Source of the DNA: Tundrisphaera sp051175315
GTDB taxonomy: Bacteria > Planctomycetota > Planctomycetia > Isosphaerales > Isosphaeraceae
Direction of reading: 5' to 3'
Length of the DNA stretch: 64,000 nucleotides
Assembly: GCF_051175315.1 (NCBI RefSeq)
Contig: NZ_CP195100.1
Location: forward strand, 3,968,001 to 4,032,000
A model generated the notes under the pieces. That model had not been told where the DNA came from. It made no database searches and saw only the letters and a list, made by a program, of their open reading frames with translations. This document shows positions 1 through 11,288 of the stretch, in pieces; position 1 is the stretch's first letter; each line of letters begins with the position of its first letter. A program made the translations under genes and the position numbers.

Positions 1-241
1 CCCGCGAGTCGAGCCGGAGCTTGCCGCCCTGCTTCTTGGGGCCGTGGCAGGAGATGCAATTCTCGATGAGGAGGGGCCGCACTTCGGACTCGAAGAACCG
101 GACCGCTTCGGGGCCGGGCTCGGCGTCCGACCCGGAGGCCGGCGCCGGCGCGATCGGGACCAGCCACGGGATCCACAGGGCGAGTCGCCAGGGGCGGAAG
201 TTGGCCTGGTCTCGCTGCCCGAAGGCCGTGGTCGGACGCAT
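1..241 (-). CDS. PSCyt1-type (DUF1549/DUF1553 family) exported protein, N-terminal fragment
   Basis: Partial gene running off the left edge; only about 80 N-terminal residues are present. The ATG at 239-241 opens a frame with a basic start and a hydrophobic stretch (LALWIPWLVPIAPAPA), fitting a signal peptide. Then comes VRFFESEVRPLLIENCISCH followed by GPKKQGGKLRLDSR. The CISCH is a CxxCH haem-type motif in the setting typical of planctomycete PSCyt1 proteins, which usually continue into PSCyt1, PSCyt2 (DUF1549) and PSD1 (DUF1553) domains. The frame is read from the complement and is open to the edge. The family's function is unproven. Confident about family, since the motif block is very characteristic. 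Confidence 0.8.
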   Translation of the reverse strand, partial: MRPTTAFGQRDQANFRPWRLALWIPWLVPIAPAPASGSDAEPGPEAVRFFESEVRPLLIENCISCHGPKKQGGKLRLDSR

Positions 242-631
242 CGATTCGTCTCCCCTGGGATTCCTCGTCTCATCTTCGCGGGGCCGGGCCGTCCGGGCAA
301 GCCGGCCGGCCGGGGCATCGCATCGAGGAGGGCGTGACGCGGGAACTCGATGAACGGCGGGAACTTCCGGGCACCTCGCCGCCGGCTCGGGTCCGGGGCA
401 TCTCGCCCGGTCGATCGGGGGGTCGGTTCGGGCGGGGCGGGGCCGGGGCGGCGCAGGATCCGCGGTCGATGGCCAGGGCCAGCATAAACGACGATCGTAC
501 CGGATGCGAAGCGAAATCCGCGTGGTTTTCCCATTGTGTTGTCATGCCCCGCACGATCCGACCAGGCCCGAACGCCGGGGCGAATCCCTTGAGCCGGCGT
601 CGGCCTTCGGTGTAGACTGAACGGGCATTCA
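242..631. other. Divergent intergenic region
   Basis: Region of 390 bases between the edge cytochrome-type gene (-) and the helix-hairpin-helix gene (+). Open frames here are short GC-driven shadows with no recognisable protein. It holds one promoter-like element near its right end (589-618). I see no repeat or RNA gene. Confidence 0.5.
589..618 (+). promoter_or_regulatory. Predicted sigma-70-type promoter
   Basis: TTGAGC (589-594), 18-bp spacer, TAGACT (613-618). It would start transcription near 625, just ahead of the helix-hairpin-helix gene and possibly uvrB. Confidence 0.4.
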
Positions 632-1033
632 ATGGCAATGATCTCCGGGCGAAGCCGAGGGGCGATGCCGATCATGGGACGCGATCTGGATCGCCCGATC
701 TGGGGCTGGGACGGCCCGGTCCGCGTCGCCCTGATCGCGATCGTGGCGACGCTGGCGCTCCCGCTGGCCTGGGCCGCCCCGCAAAAGGGCGCACCCTCCC
801 AACGGCTCCCCGCCCTCCAGGCCGATGCGAACCGGGCCCCGGAGGCGGTGCTCGGGGCGCTGCCGGGGCTGGGCCCCGCGCTGTCCCGCCGCATCGTCGA
901 GGGGCGATCCGACGGCCCCTATGCCTCGATCGACGACCTCGATCGCCGGGTCCGGGGGATCGGGCCGGCGAAGGCGCGGGCCCTTACCCCGCACCTCCTC
1001 TTCGACCCGACCGCCGACGCCGTGACCCGCTGA
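632..1033 (+). CDS. ComEA-like helix-hairpin-helix protein, membrane-anchored
   Basis: Small protein of up to 133 residues. One hydrophobic segment (VRVALIAIVATLALPLAWA, about residues 30-48) is a signal peptide or anchor. A C-terminal helix-hairpin-helix domain follows: PEAVLGALPGLGPALSRRIVEG then IDDLDRRVRGIGPAKARAL, with the two GxG hairpins typical of ComEA-type DNA-binding proteins. The family binds double-stranded DNA, in some bacteria at the cell surface during uptake; the role here is unknown. ATGs at 632, 638, 665 and 674 are all possible starts; none has a decisive ribosome site. It sits 46 bases before uvrB and may be co-transcribed with it. Confidence 0.7.
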   Translation: MAMISGRSRGAMPIMGRDLDRPIWGWDGPVRVALIAIVATLALPLAWAAPQKGAPSQRLPALQADANRAPEAVLGALPGLGPALSRRIVEGRSDGPYASIDDLDRRVRGIGPAKARALTPHLLFDPTADAVTR

Positions 1034-1079
1034 ACCCTGGGACCTCCGCGGGCGGGGCCCAACGCCCCGCGACTCGACC

Positions 1080-3155
<2,076 letters not shown>

Positions 3156-3175
3156 TTTCCCCCACGAGGTCCGCG

Positions 3176-4114
3176 ATGCCGCACACGGTATTCGATCCCG
3201 CCGCGCATGAGAACGCGCTCGCCCTGATCGACATGGCGATCGCCGAGGATCTCGGGACGGCCGGCGACCTGACGGGGCTGGATGCGATCTTCGAGCAAGT
3301 CGTCAACGGCGACCTGACGGGGCGAGCGACGATCCCGGATGTGGCAGATGGTTCGGCCTGGTTCGTCGCCCGATCTGGGGGCGTCCTGGCCGGCGAGCAC
3401 GTTCTGGCACTCCTCTGCCAACGGTTTGGCGTCGGACTGTCTTATTCCTCCTTGCACCGAAACGGTCAAAGGCTAGAGCCGGGGGCGAAATTCGCCAGGA
3501 TCACCGGCTTGATGCGATGTATCCTCGCGATGGAGCGGACCGCGCTCAACTTCCTCCAGCGTCTGAGCGGGATCGCCACCCTCACCGCCCGGTTCGTGGA
3601 CGAGGTCGAGGGGACGAAGGCGGTCATCCTCGACACCCGCAAGACGACGCCCGGCTGGCGGCACCTGGAGAAGTACGCCGTCCGCTGCGGAGGCGGGCAG
3701 AACCACCGGATCGGCCTGTATGATGCGGTCCTGATCAAGGACAACCACCTGGCCTGGCTGGCGAACGAGCCCGACCCGATCGGCCGGGCCATCGCCTCGG
3801 CCCGCCGAGAGTCGCCTCCCGGCACGACGGTGGAAGTCGAGATCGACGACCTGGACCAGTTCGACCGCGCCCTCCAGTGCGGGCCGGACATCATCCTGGT
3901 CGACAACCTCGGGCCGGAGAAGCTGGCCGAGGCGGTCCGCCGCCGCGATGCCCGCGCCCCGGGCATCCTCCTGGAAGCCTCGGGCGGGGTCACGCTGGCC
4001 ACGGTCCGGGCCCTGGCCGAGACGGGGGTGGACCGGATCAGCGTCGGGGCCCTGACCCACTCGGCCCCGAGCCTCGACATCGGCCTGGACTTCGATCGGG
4101 CGATCGTCGGGTGA
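3176..4114 (+). CDS. nadC: Nicotinate-nucleotide pyrophosphorylase (quinolinate phosphoribosyltransferase)
   Basis: Converts quinolinate and PRPP to nicotinate mononucleotide in de novo NAD synthesis, in the cytoplasm. Family blocks seen: ERTALNFLQRLSGIAT, the substrate-binding TRKTTPG...EKYAVRCGGGQNHR stretch, LIKDNH, VEVEIDDLDQ, and EASGGVTL...TGVDRISVGALTHS near the end. The ATG at 3176 is preceded by GAGG with a 6-base gap, giving 312 residues; an ATG at 3152 overlapping the uvrB stop would add eight. The gene ends in GTGA, where the GTG starts birA. The partner nadA lies alone at 40.9 kb; nadB is not in the window. Confidence 0.95.
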   Translation: MPHTVFDPAAHENALALIDMAIAEDLGTAGDLTGLDAIFEQVVNGDLTGRATIPDVADGSAWFVARSGGVLAGEHVLALLCQRFGVGLSYSSLHRNGQRLEPGAKFARITGLMRCILAMERTALNFLQRLSGIATLTARFVDEVEGTKAVILDTRKTTPGWRHLEKYAVRCGGGQNHRIGLYDAVLIKDNHLAWLANEPDPIGRAIASARRESPPGTTVEVEIDDLDQFDRALQCGPDIILVDNLGPEKLAEAVRRRDARAPGILLEASGGVTLATVRALAETGVDRISVGALTHSAPSLDIGLDFDRAIVG

Positions 4115-5055
4115 ACATCGCGCTCCTAGATCGCCTGAAAACGGCCGGTGGGTTCGTTTCGGAGGCCGACCTCGGCCCGGATCGGGCGGCGATCCGGGCC
4201 GACCTCGACGACCTGGAGCGGTTCGGCTTCGCGATCGAACGCCACCCTTACCTGGGCATCGCCTACCGGGGGCCGGCCGGCCGGCTCTGCCCGGACCAGA
4301 TCGAGTGGGAACTCGGGACGCGGCTGGTAGGGCGGCGGATCGCGGTCTGGAACCGGATCGGCAGCACCAACGACCTGGCGGCCCGCGCCGCCGGGAGCCG
4401 GGCCAACGCCGGATTCGCGGTCCTGGCCGAGGAGCAGACCGCCGGCCGGGGCCGTCGCGGCCGGGTCTGGACGGCCCCGGCCGGGGCGTCGATCCTGCTC
4501 TCCGTCCTCCTGTTCCCGCCGCCTCTTCTCGACGATCCGGCCTGGCTCACGGCGTTGGGGTCGGTCGCGGTGGCCGAGGTCGTCGGCGACGGGGCGCGGA
4601 TCAAGTGGCCCAACGACGTCCGGGTCGACCGCCGCAAGGTGGCGGGGATCCTGGTCGAGCGGGGGCAGGGGACCGTCCTGGGGATCGGCCTGAACGTCAA
4701 CGTCGCCCGCGAAACGTTCCCCGAGGAGATCCGCGACGCGACGACCTCGCTCCAGATCCTCCGGGGCGGCCTCCCGCTCGACCGCTCCGAGGTGGCCCGG
4801 TCGCTGCTGCGTCGCCTCGACCACTGGTATCACCGGGGCATCGAGGAGGGTCCGGCCTCCTTGATCGGGCCCTGGCGCGATGCGAGCGAGCACCTGGGCC
4901 GGGCCGTCGAGGTGGAGACGGCCGAGGGTCGCCTGGCCGGCGTGATCGCCGACCTCGACCCGAGGTCCGGCATCTCGCTGATCCTGAACGATGGCTCGCG
5001 GAGGGTCGTCCCCGGGCGGGATGTCGCGGCGATCCGGGATGCGGCCGGGGGTTGA
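4111..5055 (+). CDS. birA: Bifunctional biotin--[acetyl-CoA carboxylase] ligase / repressor
   Basis: Makes biotinyl-AMP and attaches biotin to carboxylase carrier proteins. The GTG start at 4111 overlaps the nadC stop (GTGA); a long open extension upstream is only a shadow. Of 314 residues, the first 60 form a winged-helix-like domain (LLDRLKTAGGFVSEADLG...IRADLDDLERFGF), so this is the BirA class able to bind DNA. The catalytic part shows STNDLA, the biotinyl-AMP loop GRGRRGRVW near 114-122 and KWPNDV near 165-170, followed by a C-terminal domain (LGRAVEVETAEG...GVIADL). No biotin operator or biotin synthesis genes are seen nearby. Confidence 0.95.
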   Translation: MNIALLDRLKTAGGFVSEADLGPDRAAIRADLDDLERFGFAIERHPYLGIAYRGPAGRLCPDQIEWELGTRLVGRRIAVWNRIGSTNDLAARAAGSRANAGFAVLAEEQTAGRGRRGRVWTAPAGASILLSVLLFPPPLLDDPAWLTALGSVAVAEVVGDGARIKWPNDVRVDRRKVAGILVERGQGTVLGIGLNVNVARETFPEEIRDATTSLQILRGGLPLDRSEVARSLLRRLDHWYHRGIEEGPASLIGPWRDASEHLGRAVEVETAEGRLAGVIADLDPRSGISLILNDGSRRVVPGRDVAAIRDAAGG

Positions 5056-5143
5056 CACCGGCCCACGGCTGCCCGACCATGCCGGGACCATTCGCGCGGA
5101 CGGCTCCCCCCGCCGCCGCCACCGGCCCGCCGGGATGCCACCG

Positions 5144-7387
5144 ATGAAGCGAATCCTCCCGCCCTCGCTCCTCCTCCTGAGTCTTGCCATGCCGGTGCCA
5201 GCCTCGCCGACGCCGCCGGAACGGACCGAATCGAGGCCGATCGCGGCGGCCGACGTCGCCCGCCAGCCCGCGCCCGGGACGGCGGTGCCGGGGTCGATCG
5301 CCTTCACGCCCGACTGCCGGGCGGTCACCTACCTGAAGGCCGAAGGGGCCAGCCTCAGCCGCGTCCTCTGGAAGGCCGACGTGGCGGGCAACCAGCCCCC
5401 CCGGGTCATCGCCCGGGCGCCCGACGGCGGCGATACCGACGCCAATGTCTCCAGGGAAGAGGCCCTCCGCCGCGAGCGGCAACGGCTCCGGGACACGGGC
5501 ATCACCCAGGTCGTCCGGGCGAGCGGCGCGGACGTCGCGGTGATCCCCCTGCGGGGCAACCTCTACCTCCTGAAGGGCGATGCGGCCCTGGAGCCGATCA
5601 CCAACACCCCGAGCCCCGAACTCGACCCCCAACTCACCGCCGACGGGTCGAAGGTCGCCTATGTCCGCGATGGCGAACTCCACGTCATGGACCTCGCCAC
5701 GAAGGTCGAGACCCGGCTCACCGAAGGGGCGGCCGATGGCCTGACCCACGGCCTCGCCGAGTTCATGGCGCAGGAGGAGATGGATCGGTCCTCGGGCTTC
5801 TGGTGGTCGCCCGACGGCTCGATGATCGCCTACCAGGAGACCGACGAGCGGCACATCCCCAACTACGCGATCGTCCACCAGGGGGGCGACGACATCTCGG
5901 TCGAGAATCACCGCTACCCGTTCCCCGGGGCGGCCAACGCCAGGGTGCGGTTGGGAGTGGTCCCTGCCTCGGGCGGGGAGACCCGATGGCTCGACCTGGC
6001 CGGGCCGGATGCCGACTTCTACCTGGCCCGCGTCGAGTGGGACGGGCCGGGGCATCTCCTGGTCCAGACCCTGGACCGCGAGCAGAAGACGCTGCGGCTC
6101 GAACGGATCGATGCGAAGGCCGGCGGTAAGACGCTGCTGATCGAGGAGAAGGCCCCGAGTTGGGTCAACCTTCACCACGACCTCCGGACGATCCCCGGGA
6201 CCGGCGAGATCCTCTGGACCTCGGAGCGATCCGGGTTCCGCCACCTGGAACTGCGCGACCGCGACGGCAAGCTGATCCGCACCCTGACCGAAGGCCCCTG
6301 GGCCGTGGACGCGGTCGAGCGGGTCGACGCCGAACGCCGCGAGGTCTGGTTCTCGTCGGGGCTCGACACGCCCCTGGAGCGGCACCTGTGCCGGGTCTCC
6401 CTGGACGGCGGGCCGCACCAGAAGGTCACCGCCGAGGTCGGCACCCATCGCGCCGTGGTCGCGGCCGACGGCCAGCACTTCGTCGATACCTGGTCCTACC
6501 GGATGCGTCCCCCGATCACCCGGCTGATCGACCGCGATGGGCAGGTCAAGGCGACGCTCGACGACGCCATGACCTCCGACCCGCGTGTGGCCGAGCTGGG
6601 CCTGGCCCCGCCGGAACTGGTCGAGTTCTCCGGCCGCGACGGGTCCCGGCTGTTCGGCGCGTTCTACGCCCCCCGCTCCGGGGCGTTCGGCGAGAAGGCC
6701 CCGCTGATCGTCATGCTCTACGGAGGCCCGCACGTCCAGTACGTCTCGGAAAACTGGACGCTCACGGCCGACCTCACGGCGCAGTTCCTGGCCGGGCGGG
6801 GCTTCGCCGTCTGGAAGATGGACAATCGCGGGTCGGCGCGCCGGGGCCACGAATTCGAGGCGGCGCTGCACCTCAACATGGGGTCGGTGGAGGTCCGCGA
6901 CCAGGCGGACGGGGTGGCCTTCGTCGGCCGGACCTGGCCCGGAGTGGATACGACCCGCGTGGGCGTGACCGGCGGGAGCTACGGCGGTTACATGACGCTC
7001 CGCTGCCTGGAGCAGGCCCCCGAGACCTTCCATGCCGGGGTTTCGGTCGCCCCGGTGACCTCCTGGGACGGCTACGACACCTGCTACACCGAGCGGTACA
7101 TGGGGACGCCCGCCTCCAACCCCGGCGGCTACAAGGCCTCGTCGGTGCTGGAGCGGGTCGATCACATCCGGGGCGAGTTGCTCATCATCCACGGGATGAT
7201 CGACGAGAACGTCCACTTCCGCCACTCGGCGCGGCTGGCCTCGGCCCTGATCGCGGCGGGCAAGCCGTTCCGCCTGCTTCCGCTGCCCGAAGAACGGCAC
7301 TCGTCGCGGAAAGAACCGGGACGAGCCTACGTGGCCGAGCAGGTAGCCGGATTCTTCGCCTCGGCGCTGGGAGGGCGGGTGCGATGA
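5144..7387 (+). CDS. Exported S9-family (dipeptidyl peptidase IV-type) serine peptidase
   Basis: Prolyl-oligopeptidase family enzyme of 747 residues, expected to cut dipeptides from oligopeptide N-termini. The ATG at 5144 starts a signal peptide (MKRILPPSLLLLSLAMPVPASP). A beta-propeller-type DPPIV N-terminal domain contains the EEMDRSSGFWWSPDG...YQETDE block that in this family binds the substrate amino terminus. The alpha/beta-hydrolase domain carries GGSYGGY with Ser612, Asp687 in GMIDENVHF and His719 in ERHSS, a complete triad. It is 88 bases after birA; its stop overlaps the next start (ATGA). Likely periplasmic. Well supported. Confidence 0.93.
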   Translation: MKRILPPSLLLLSLAMPVPASPTPPERTESRPIAAADVARQPAPGTAVPGSIAFTPDCRAVTYLKAEGASLSRVLWKADVAGNQPPRVIARAPDGGDTDANVSREEALRRERQRLRDTGITQVVRASGADVAVIPLRGNLYLLKGDAALEPITNTPSPELDPQLTADGSKVAYVRDGELHVMDLATKVETRLTEGAADGLTHGLAEFMAQEEMDRSSGFWWSPDGSMIAYQETDERHIPNYAIVHQGGDDISVENHRYPFPGAANARVRLGVVPASGGETRWLDLAGPDADFYLARVEWDGPGHLLVQTLDREQKTLRLERIDAKAGGKTLLIEEKAPSWVNLHHDLRTIPGTGEILWTSERSGFRHLELRDRDGKLIRTLTEGPWAVDAVERVDAERREVWFSSGLDTPLERHLCRVSLDGGPHQKVTAEVGTHRAVVAADGQHFVDTWSYRMRPPITRLIDRDGQVKATLDDAMTSDPRVAELGLAPPELVEFSGRDGSRLFGAFYAPRSGAFGEKAPLIVMLYGGPHVQYVSENWTLTADLTAQFLAGRGFAVWKMDNRGSARRGHEFEAALHLNMGSVEVRDQADGVAFVGRTWPGVDTTRVGVTGGSYGGYMTLRCLEQAPETFHAGVSVAPVTSWDGYDTCYTERYMGTPASNPGGYKASSVLERVDHIRGELLIIHGMIDENVHFRHSARLASALIAAGKPFRLLPLPEERHSSRKEPGRAYVAEQVAGFFASALGGRVR

Positions 7388-7695
7388 TCCCACCCGAAAC
7401 GGAATCCACGACCGACCCGACCGATCCGGTGGTGATCCACGCCCGCCGCGAGGCGATCGTGATCGGCCTGGCCTGGCTGGGCTGCACGATCTATTGCTGC
7501 GTCGCCTCGTATGCCCTGGGCTACATCACGCCCGATCGGCCGCTGGGCCCGGAAGACGTCCGGCCGATCCTGGGCATCCCCTCGTGGGCCATCTGGGGAT
7601 ACCTCGTCCCGTGGCTGGCCTGCGGGGTCTTCACGATCTGGTTCGCCGGCTGGTACATGGTCGACGACGACCTGGGGGGGGACGACGATGGCTGA
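7384..7695 (+). CDS. YhdT/DUF997-family small membrane protein
   Basis: A 103-residue protein starting at the ATG overlapping the peptidase stop. Two membrane segments are evident (about 24-46 and 65-90: AIVIGLAWLGCTIYCCVASYA and WGYLVPWLACGVFTIWFAGW), ending in an acidic tail DDDLGGDDDG. Short two-helix proteins of the YhdT (DUF997) family sit directly before the pantothenate symporter gene panF in enterobacteria, and this one overlaps a PanF-like symporter by 8 bases. Function is unknown; a small accessory subunit of the transporter is an inference from context. Confidence 0.75.
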   Translation: MIPPETESTTDPTDPVVIHARREAIVIGLAWLGCTIYCCVASYALGYITPDRPLGPEDVRPILGIPSWAIWGYLVPWLACGVFTIWFAGWYMVDDDLGGDDDG

Positions 7696-9319
7696 TCCTC
7701 GGGGGGGCCAGGCCGATTCGGCGACGCTGGTGGCCCTGATCGCATTCACCCTGATCTCGCTCCTGCTGGGCTTCATCGCCAACCGGGCGGGGAGCCGGTC
7801 GGGGTTCCTGGCCAGCTACTTCCTGGGCAATCGCTCGATGGGCGCCGTGGCGATGGCGTTGACGGCGGCGGTGATGAGCGGCGGGACTTTCATGGGCTTC
7901 CCGTCGCTGGTCTACAGCTTCGGGTGGGTGGTCGGGCTCTGGATCGCCAGCTACATGGTGGCACCCCTGACAGTGATGGGGGTGCTGGGCAAGCGGATCG
8001 GCCAGCTTTCGCGGAGGACCGGGGCGATCACGCTGCCCGACCTGATGCGAGAGCGGTACGACAGCCCGGCCCTGGGCCTCCTGACCAGCCTGCTGGTGAC
8101 CGGCTTCCTGTCGTGCAGCCTGGTGGCCCAGTTCAAGGCGGGGACGCTGATCCTCCAGATGGTCCTGCCGGCGTCCTGGTCGGCGTGGGCCACGCCGGAG
8201 ATGCTGGGCGGGGTCGACCCGCGCTACGCGGTCGGCCTGGCGATCTTCACGGCGACGGTGGTCGCCTATACCGCCTACGGCGGGTTCCTGGCGGCGATCT
8301 GGACCGACATCTTCCAGAGCCTGATCATGGCGGTCGGGGTCGCGATCCTCCTGCCCCTGGCGCTGATGCATTCGGGCGGCCTGGGCGCGGCGACCGAGCG
8401 GGGCATGGAGGTGGCGGGCCCGGGGTTCGCCTTCGGCCCCGGGGCGGGGCGGGACTTCCTGGCGCCCGGGCTGGCGTTCTCGTTCTTCGTGATGTGGGCC
8501 ATCAGCGGGATGGGGCAGCCCTCGACCCTGGTCCGGCTGATGGCGTTCCGCGACTCCCGCACCCTGCGCTGGGCCATCCTGTACCAGTCCGCGTACAATG
8601 CGCTGATCTACATCCCGCTGGTGCTGATCTTCATCGCGGCCCGGGGGATCCTCCCCGGCCTGGAGAGGCCCGACGAGGTGATGCCCCGGCTGGTGATCAC
8701 ACTGGCCAACCCCTATGTGGCGGGGCTGATCCTGGCCGCCCCGTATGGCGCGGTGATGAGCACGGTAAGCGGCTTCCTCCTGATCGTCGCCTCGGGGCTG
8801 GTCCGCGACCTGTACTCGCGATTCCTCCGACCGGCGGCCTCCGAGCGCGAGATCGCCCGGGCCAGCTATCTGGCCACGGCGGGAGTCGGAGCGGCCGCGG
8901 CCATGATGGCCCTGCGTGACGTGACCTTCCTCCAGCTGATCGTGGTGTTCGCCTCGGCCGGCATGGCGTCCGCGTTCCTGGCGCCGGCGTTGCTGGGCGC
9001 GTTCTGGAGGAGGGCCACGGCCCCCGGTGCGCTGGCCGCCATGGCGGCCGGGTCGGCCGTCACGCTGGTCCTGTATTGCCTCGGGTCGTTCCCGTCGATC
9101 CTGGGGATCGGTGACCAGGGGATCGGCCCGAAGCCTCAGGCATTCGGCGCCTACTACCTGTTCGGCTGCGAGCCTTGCGTCTGGGGGATCCTCACCTCAT
9201 TCGCCGTCGGGATTGCCGTCAGCCTCGCGACGGCCCCGCCCGATCCCCGACTCGTGTCCCGGCTCTTCGATCGCCCCGAAGTCGGCGGGGCTAAGGGCCT
9301 GGCCCCGGCGTCCGCGTGA
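7688..9319 (+). CDS. panF: Sodium:solute symporter, PanF-like
   Basis: 543-residue secondary transporter of the SSS family. About 13 hydrophobic segments are seen, with family blocks such as DFFLGNRSMG-like SYFLGNRSMGAVAMALTAAV, the Na+-site region SGGTFMGFPS, and GYGGFLAAIWTDIFQ-like VAYTAYGGFLAAIWTDIFQ. The ATG at 7688 overlaps the end of the YhdT-family gene. In enterobacteria yhdT-panF encodes a Na+/pantothenate importer, so pantothenate is the best substrate guess; the SSS family also carries proline, sugars and acetate, so substrate is uncertain. It is the last gene of the overlapping run beginning at uvrB. Confidence 0.8.
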   Translation: MADPRGGQADSATLVALIAFTLISLLLGFIANRAGSRSGFLASYFLGNRSMGAVAMALTAAVMSGGTFMGFPSLVYSFGWVVGLWIASYMVAPLTVMGVLGKRIGQLSRRTGAITLPDLMRERYDSPALGLLTSLLVTGFLSCSLVAQFKAGTLILQMVLPASWSAWATPEMLGGVDPRYAVGLAIFTATVVAYTAYGGFLAAIWTDIFQSLIMAVGVAILLPLALMHSGGLGAATERGMEVAGPGFAFGPGAGRDFLAPGLAFSFFVMWAISGMGQPSTLVRLMAFRDSRTLRWAILYQSAYNALIYIPLVLIFIAARGILPGLERPDEVMPRLVITLANPYVAGLILAAPYGAVMSTVSGFLLIVASGLVRDLYSRFLRPAASEREIARASYLATAGVGAAAAMMALRDVTFLQLIVVFASAGMASAFLAPALLGAFWRRATAPGALAAMAAGSAVTLVLYCLGSFPSILGIGDQGIGPKPQAFGAYYLFGCEPCVWGILTSFAVGIAVSLATAPPDPRLVSRLFDRPEVGGAKGLAPASA

Positions 9320-9642
9320 GGCCCGGATCGGCCCGGTCGCTCCGGGCACATTCGGCACGATCCGACCGACCCAGCCAACCACCGGATTCGCCAAGATCGT
9401 TCAGGTCGTTCTTACAATGTCTAGGTCGGCAGGAGGAGGCGCGAGCTTGAATTTTTTCGGGTGATTTTCGCCGGATTTCTCACGCTCGCCATTCTGGCGT
9501 GTAGAGTTGAGTCGAACGCAGATGACGTGCCCGGGGGGCGAAAGATGGCGGTGAATCCCCCCGGTACACGTCTTGCATCTGGGCTGATCGTCGCACCTGG
9601 GACGCACCCGCTCAACCCCGTCAATGTCTCCGGAGACCACTC
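9320..9642. other. Intergenic region before the amidase gene
   Basis: 323 bases between panF and the amidase gene. It contains a -10-like TACAAT (9413-9418) without a good -35 partner, an AGGAGGAGG stretch near 9430, and an AT-rich patch (GAATTTTTT). A GTG-initiated frame from 9461 that runs into the amidase gene looks like chance. No repeat or structured RNA is recognised. Confidence 0.4.
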
Positions 9643-10623
9643 ATGGTCCATCCCCTCATGGCCTCGTCCCCGTTGCGCGCCTCGCGTCTGGTGCTGGTCC
9701 CCTGCCTGATCCTGGCCGGCCTGTCGGGGTGCAGCCACAAGCGTTCCGTGATGCGTCCGGTCTACGGGACCCCGGTGCAGGCCGCCTCCCCGGGCTGCAC
9801 GACCCCGGGCTGCACGACGGGCGGCGCGGTGATCACCGCCCCCTCGGCCGCCGATGAGCCCTTCGCCTCGCCGGACACCACGATCTCCGCGCCGCCGGCC
9901 GCGTCGGCCAGCGATTACGACCCGGTGGTCCCGGCCCGGATCTCGCCCCCCGTCCCCGGCGACGCCGGAGAGCGCGAGCCCGGCCTCAATCTGAAGTACT
10001 CCGACCCCAAGGCGCCCACGTCCTCGTCGATCGACGACGGGCCCATGCCCGAGCTGACGCGTCCCAACGCGTCGCGTCCGACGCCCCGCCGCACCACCCG
10101 ATCCGGGAATCGACTGTCGCCGGTCTCGCTCCGCGAGGCCGTCCGCCCTTTCGTCGACAACCCCGATGACCTGTTCCAGCCCCCCAAGGCCGACCGCCCC
10201 TGGCGTTACGTGGTCCTGCACCACAGCGCGGGGGCGACCGGCGGCTACGACCAGATCGATCGCGAGCATCGTAAAACGCTGGGCTGGAACGGCTGCGGCT
10301 ACCACTTCGTGATCGGCAACGGGACCGACACGCCGGACGGGCAGATCGAGGTGGCCCAGCGCTGGGTCGACCAGAAGAACGGGGTCCACTGCCGGGACGG
10401 CAAGAATCCCGACGTCAATGAGTACGGGATCGGCATCTGCCTGGTGGGCAACTTCGACCAGGCGCCGCCCACCCCCAAGCAGATCGCCTCGGCCCGCTCC
10501 CTGATCGCCTACCTCGGGTCACGCTACCAGATCCCCGCCGACCACATCGACACGCACTCGGATCTCGCGGCGGGCCCGACCGCCTGCCCCGGCAAGTTCT
10601 TCCCGTCCCTGGCCTCGCTCTGA
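9643..10623 (+). CDS. N-acetylmuramoyl-L-alanine amidase domain lipoprotein (PGRP-like)
   Basis: 326 residues; ATG at 9643 with GGAG seven bases upstream. A lipoprotein signal ends in LSGC (Cys about 30), so the protein is probably anchored in the cell envelope. Then comes a long Pro/Ala/Thr-rich linker to about residue 185, and an amidase_2/PGRP-type domain: WRYVVLHHSAGATGG (first zinc His), LGWNGCGYHFVIGNG, YGIGICLVGNF, and HSDLAAGPTACPG near the C-terminus carrying the other zinc ligands. Such enzymes cut between muramic acid and the stem peptide. Whether it trims its own wall or scavenges foreign murein cannot be told. Confidence 0.88.
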   Translation: MVHPLMASSPLRASRLVLVPCLILAGLSGCSHKRSVMRPVYGTPVQAASPGCTTPGCTTGGAVITAPSAADEPFASPDTTISAPPAASASDYDPVVPARISPPVPGDAGEREPGLNLKYSDPKAPTSSSIDDGPMPELTRPNASRPTPRRTTRSGNRLSPVSLREAVRPFVDNPDDLFQPPKADRPWRYVVLHHSAGATGGYDQIDREHRKTLGWNGCGYHFVIGNGTDTPDGQIEVAQRWVDQKNGVHCRDGKNPDVNEYGIGICLVGNFDQAPPTPKQIASARSLIAYLGSRYQIPADHIDTHSDLAAGPTACPGKFFPSLASL

Positions 10624-10661
10624 ATCCGACCGATCTAACGCGACCGCATTACCATCAAAAC

Positions 10662-11285
10662 TTACGTCTCGGATCCCTTCAAAGAGAACTCACCCGGACG
10701 GCCGAGATCGAGGCGGGCCCGACGCAGGGCCTCGTGATACAGAGCGATGACGCTCATCGAATCGGTGATGGTCCCGTCCTGGACCATCCCCCAGGCGATC
10801 GACCAGGCGACGCGGCGGACGTGGAGCCGCTCGGTCCCCTCGGGACTGCTCGCGCCGAGGCTCAGCCCGGTCGCGCGGAAGAGCAGGGCCTCCTCGTCGC
10901 TGACCGAGTTGGACAGGTGCGACCGGTTGATCAGTTCGAGGCGATCGGCGGTCAGCCCGGTCTCTTCGAGGAGTTCGCGGCGGGCCGTGGCCTCCGGGTC
11001 CTCCCCCTCGGGGCCCCCACCCTCGGGGATCTCCCAGGAGTAGGAGTCGAGGGGGTAGCGGTGCTGGCCGACGAGCCAGACCGACCCGTCGTCCTCGACC
11101 GGTAGGACGCCGATGGCCTTGTTCTTGAAGTGGACGACGCCATAGATGCCCGGCTGGCCGTCGGGCCGGACGACCTGGTCCTCGCGGACCAGGATCCAGG
11201 GATTGTCGTAGACGACGCGCCCGCCGACCGTGGTCCAGGGGTTGGCGGGGTCGTCGGCGGCCGGCCGGGCCTGGTCGTCGGACAC
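10662..11285 (-). CDS. NUDIX hydrolase, ADP-ribose pyrophosphatase-like
   Basis: 207 residues from a GTG three bases after the sucD stop, so probably the last gene of the suc operon. The Nudix box fits Gx5Ex7REUxEExGU: G..PEGE...ATARRELLEETG, about residues 88-111. The preceding WLVGQHRYPLDSYSWEIPEG is typical of ADP-ribose/NDP-sugar pyrophosphatases. It would hydrolyse a nucleoside diphosphate linked to another group; the exact substrate is not shown. It converges on the amidase gene with only 38 bases between the stops. Confidence 0.85.
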   Translation of the reverse strand: MSDDQARPAADDPANPWTTVGGRVVYDNPWILVREDQVVRPDGQPGIYGVVHFKNKAIGVLPVEDDGSVWLVGQHRYPLDSYSWEIPEGGGPEGEDPEATARRELLEETGLTADRLELINRSHLSNSVSDEEALLFRATGLSLGASSPEGTERLHVRRVAWSIAWGMVQDGTITDSMSVIALYHEALRRARLDLGRPGEFSLKGSET

Positions 11286-11288
11286 GGG

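Noticed and set aside
4697..7393. 898-codon open frame antisense to birA and the S9 peptidase
   Set aside because: Mirror of high-GC codons; no motifs, while the + strand genes have intact active sites.
9461..9709. GTG-initiated frame with a lipoprotein-like start (IFAGFLTLAILAC)
   Set aside because: Runs into the amidase gene in another frame and loses protein-like character after about 15 residues; likely chance.
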